The translations under genes and the position numbers were made by a program. The notes beneath the pieces are model-generated. The model saw only the letters and a program-made list of their open reading frames with translations. It had not been told where the DNA came from and ran no database searches. DNA of 6,440 nucleotides. It comes from Methanobacteriota archaeon (GTDB lineage Archaea; Thermoplasmatota; Poseidoniia; Poseidoniales; Poseidoniaceae). Shown piece by piece: positions 6,174 through 6,440 of this stretch. The first letter of the stretch is position 1; every line of letters starts with the position of its first letter. The DNA is taken from NCBI GenBank assembly GCA_002726845.1, contig PBSP01000046.1, forward strand, positions 1-6,440, in the 5' to 3' direction.

Positions 6174-6440
6174 TCAGTTTTTTAACAGATTTACATCATC
6201 CAGTGAAATTGTTTCATGTTGACCATACATGGCCAAGAAAATCGCCAATCCAATCGCAACCTCTGATGCTGCTATGGCGATGGCAAAGATGGCGTATACC
6301 CAACCAGATGCGTCACCGTGCTGGATGGCTGCTGCAACAAACTGGAGATTTGCCGCGTTCAAAATCAATTCAAGACACATCAGCACAATGATGGCATTCT
6401 TTCGCGTGAACGCACCCCACAGACCGATGGTGAACAGTAT
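6174..6440 (-). CDS. nuoK: Complex I subunit K (NuoK), partial, 5' end outside window
   Basis: NuoK is a three-helix membrane subunit next to NuoN in the proximal part of the complex I arm and carries part of the proton path. Seen: 88 residues open to the window edge, starting ILFTIGLWGAFTRKN (end of TM1 and the conserved turn). VLMCLELILNAANLQF (TM2) has the key Glu at partial residue 24, and IAIAASEVAIGLAIFLA (TM3) has the second key Glu at partial residue 60. The two Glu are 36 residues apart, as for E. coli NuoK Glu36 and Glu72, so about 12 N-terminal residues are missing. A shorter reading from an internal GTG at 6386 would lose TM1 and is not credible. The C-terminus (DDVNLLKN) ends 9 nt before nuoL. 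Gene order K-L-M-N is that of the standard nuo operon, so nuoJ is expected just beyond the window. Confidence 0.95.
   Translation of the reverse strand: MLFTIGLWGAFTRKNAIIVLMCLELILNAANLQFVAAAIQHGDASGWVYAIFAIAIAASEVAIGLAIFLAMYGQHETISLDDVNLLKN

Overview
The window is one dense block of genes, all read on the minus strand. It holds the distal end of a respiratory complex I (nuo) operon, followed downstream by an archaeal translation initiation factor. In transcription order (right to left) the genes are nuoK (5' end cut by the window edge), nuoL, nuoM, nuoN and the aIF1A gene (3' end cut by the window edge). I see no tRNA, rRNA, mobile element, CRISPR array or terminator. The only intergenic spaces are 9 nt (nuoK-nuoL) and 52 nt (nuoN-aIF1A). 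nuoL/nuoM and nuoM/nuoN abut or overlap.

Organism: an archaeon is indicated by the aIF1A gene (S1/OB fold with the IPGKMRRRQWVREGD and RYTKTQ motifs) and by a full GGAGGTGA ribosome binding site. A complete NuoK-L-M-N antiporter module of respiratory type, moderate GC content, mixed ATG/TTG starts and tight packing would fit an aerobic planktonic euryarchaeon such as Marine Group II (Poseidoniales). That placement is inference, because no rRNA gene is present to confirm it.

How the genes work together: NuoL, NuoM and NuoN are the three Mrp-antiporter-like proton channels of the complex I membrane arm, and NuoK is a small subunit of its proximal part. The conserved ion-path Glu, Lys and His residues are present in all four. 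The hydrophilic arm (electron input side) and NuoA/H/J would lie upstream, outside the window, so the electron donor and quinone cannot be judged from here. aIF1A acts in start-site selection on the small ribosomal subunit and has no functional link to complex I; it may simply be co-transcribed or have its own promoter.

Most unusual points: (1) aIF1A carries a long, very acidic C-terminal tail with a 12-residue tandem repeat, resembling the acidic tail of eukaryotic eIF1A; (2) NuoL has a His/Asp-rich insertion of about 32 residues placed exactly between two conserved ion-path lysines; (3) nuoM and nuoN both appear to start at TTG codons, and a perfect Shine-Dalgarno embedded in the end of nuoM overrules the longer GTG start of nuoN. 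There is no obvious new system here; the region is largely core metabolism with lineage-specific embellishments.
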